NCBI RefSeq assembly: GCF_020497125.1
Contig: NC_059074.1
Location: forward strand, 192,257,415 to 192,321,414
Origin: Mauremys mutica
Lineage: Eukaryota > Chordata > Testudines > Geoemydidae
DNA: 64,000 bases
Direction of reading: 5' to 3'
Positions 63,590 to 64,000 of the stretch are shown piece after piece. The position numbers and the translations under genes were made by a program. How positions within the stretch are numbered: position 1 is the stretch's first letter; each line of letters starts with the position of its first letter. The notes under the pieces are model-generated. The model saw only the letters and a program-made list of their open reading frames with translations, searched no databases and was not told where the DNA came from.

Positions 63590-63879
63590 AAGTCCCAGTC
63601 CCGGGCTGAATGACTCCAGGACAGCATCTCCCTCTGAGTCATTTCTTGCTAGGCGTCAATGCCTGGGCAATTGGGTTTGCCATCTTCTTCTCAACTGCTC
63701 CATGGGTATGGGGATTAAGGCCCAGAAAGCTAGGTGACACCCACACTTGTGTTTCTTAGCCTGCCTTGAGAGCAAACAGTCATTTTTCACACCACTGGGT
63801 AACAATGCAGTATATGGGGTAAACTGAGGCACAAATAGTATTCATAAAATTATTACCAAAAAATCCCCACTTCATCACA
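63590..63879 (-). repeat. LTR of a third ERV running off the window
   Basis: On the minus strand an LTR-like start, tgtgatgaagtggggattttt, at 63879 is preceded by a polypurine tract (aaagggggaagagc, 63880-63893). This is the signature of a 3' LTR whose element body lies to the right, beyond the window. The other LTR edge is not defined. Confidence 0.55.
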
Positions 63880-64000
63880 GCTCTTCCCCCTTTGAGACTG
63901 AACTGAGCAGGGTCACATTAACCAAGGACCTGGGGAAATTTGAATTCCAAATATTATCCATAGATGTCACAGCATCTTTCCAGTCTCCTTGGTAGCTGTC

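Noticed and set aside
1..64000. CRISPR arrays, bacterial operons, riboswitches
   Set aside because: The sequence is clearly vertebrate nuclear DNA; the direct repeats found are minisatellites or transposon pieces.

Overview
The window looks like a vertebrate, most likely turtle, nuclear genome segment. I infer this from the repeats: CR1 LINEs in several states, a tRNA-derived SINE of the turtle polIII/SINE type, many short hAT elements with 8-bp target-site duplications (TSDs), DIRS-like and Tx1-like retrotransposon pieces, Ty3/gypsy elements, and endogenous retroviruses (ERVs). Host genes are sparse. The recognisable ones are butyrophilin (BTN)/B30.2-type exons on the minus strand. There are no prokaryotic features.

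Layout. 1-7 kb: hAT end, gypsy LTR scrap, SINE, a broken DIRS-like gag/RT, and a 1.5-kb CR1. 7.2-7.8 kb: a frameshifted B30.2 (SPRY) exon. 9.4-10.2 kb: a solo gypsy LTR. 12.4 kb: a 91-bp insertion with a hammerhead-like fold. 12.6-23.4 kb: a Ty3/gypsy element of Gmr1 type (integrase before reverse transcriptase, SCAN-like capsid), split by a very young 4.1-kb ERV at 16,223-20,360. 24.6-25.1 kb: a TTAGGG-bearing minisatellite. 25.4-26.2 kb: CR1. 27.1-38.9 kb: the 3' part of a BTN-like gene (IgC, transmembrane, four micro-exons, PRY-SPRY; every junction phase 1), with LINE and hAT insertions in its introns. 41.6-47 kb: repeats and an old standard-order gypsy element interrupted by CR1. 48-51 kb: CR1 5' region and minisatellites. 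51.5-51.8 kb: a possible minus-strand first exon with two perfect ISRE-type sites. 52.2-55.1 kb: a complete 2.9-kb hAT transposon with matching 8-bp TSDs and an uninterrupted 606-residue transposase. 56.7-63.3 kb: a second very young but mostly non-coding ERV. 63.6 kb to the edge: the LTR of a third ERV.

How the parts relate. The BTN-like exons form one co-linear reading frame across seven exons and are the main host gene. Two of its micro-exons lie in a tandemly duplicated ~300-bp unit. The mobile elements are nested: ERV in Gmr1-like gypsy, CR1 in the other gypsy, solo LTR in a short hAT-like repeat. The order of nesting and near-identity of the ERV LTR pairs (one difference in 292 bp, one in 382 bp) show recent transposition. 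The two young ERVs carry LTRs, primer-binding sites and polypurine tracts but almost no coding capacity, so they were probably mobilised in trans. One has seven near-identical short hairpins in its leader.
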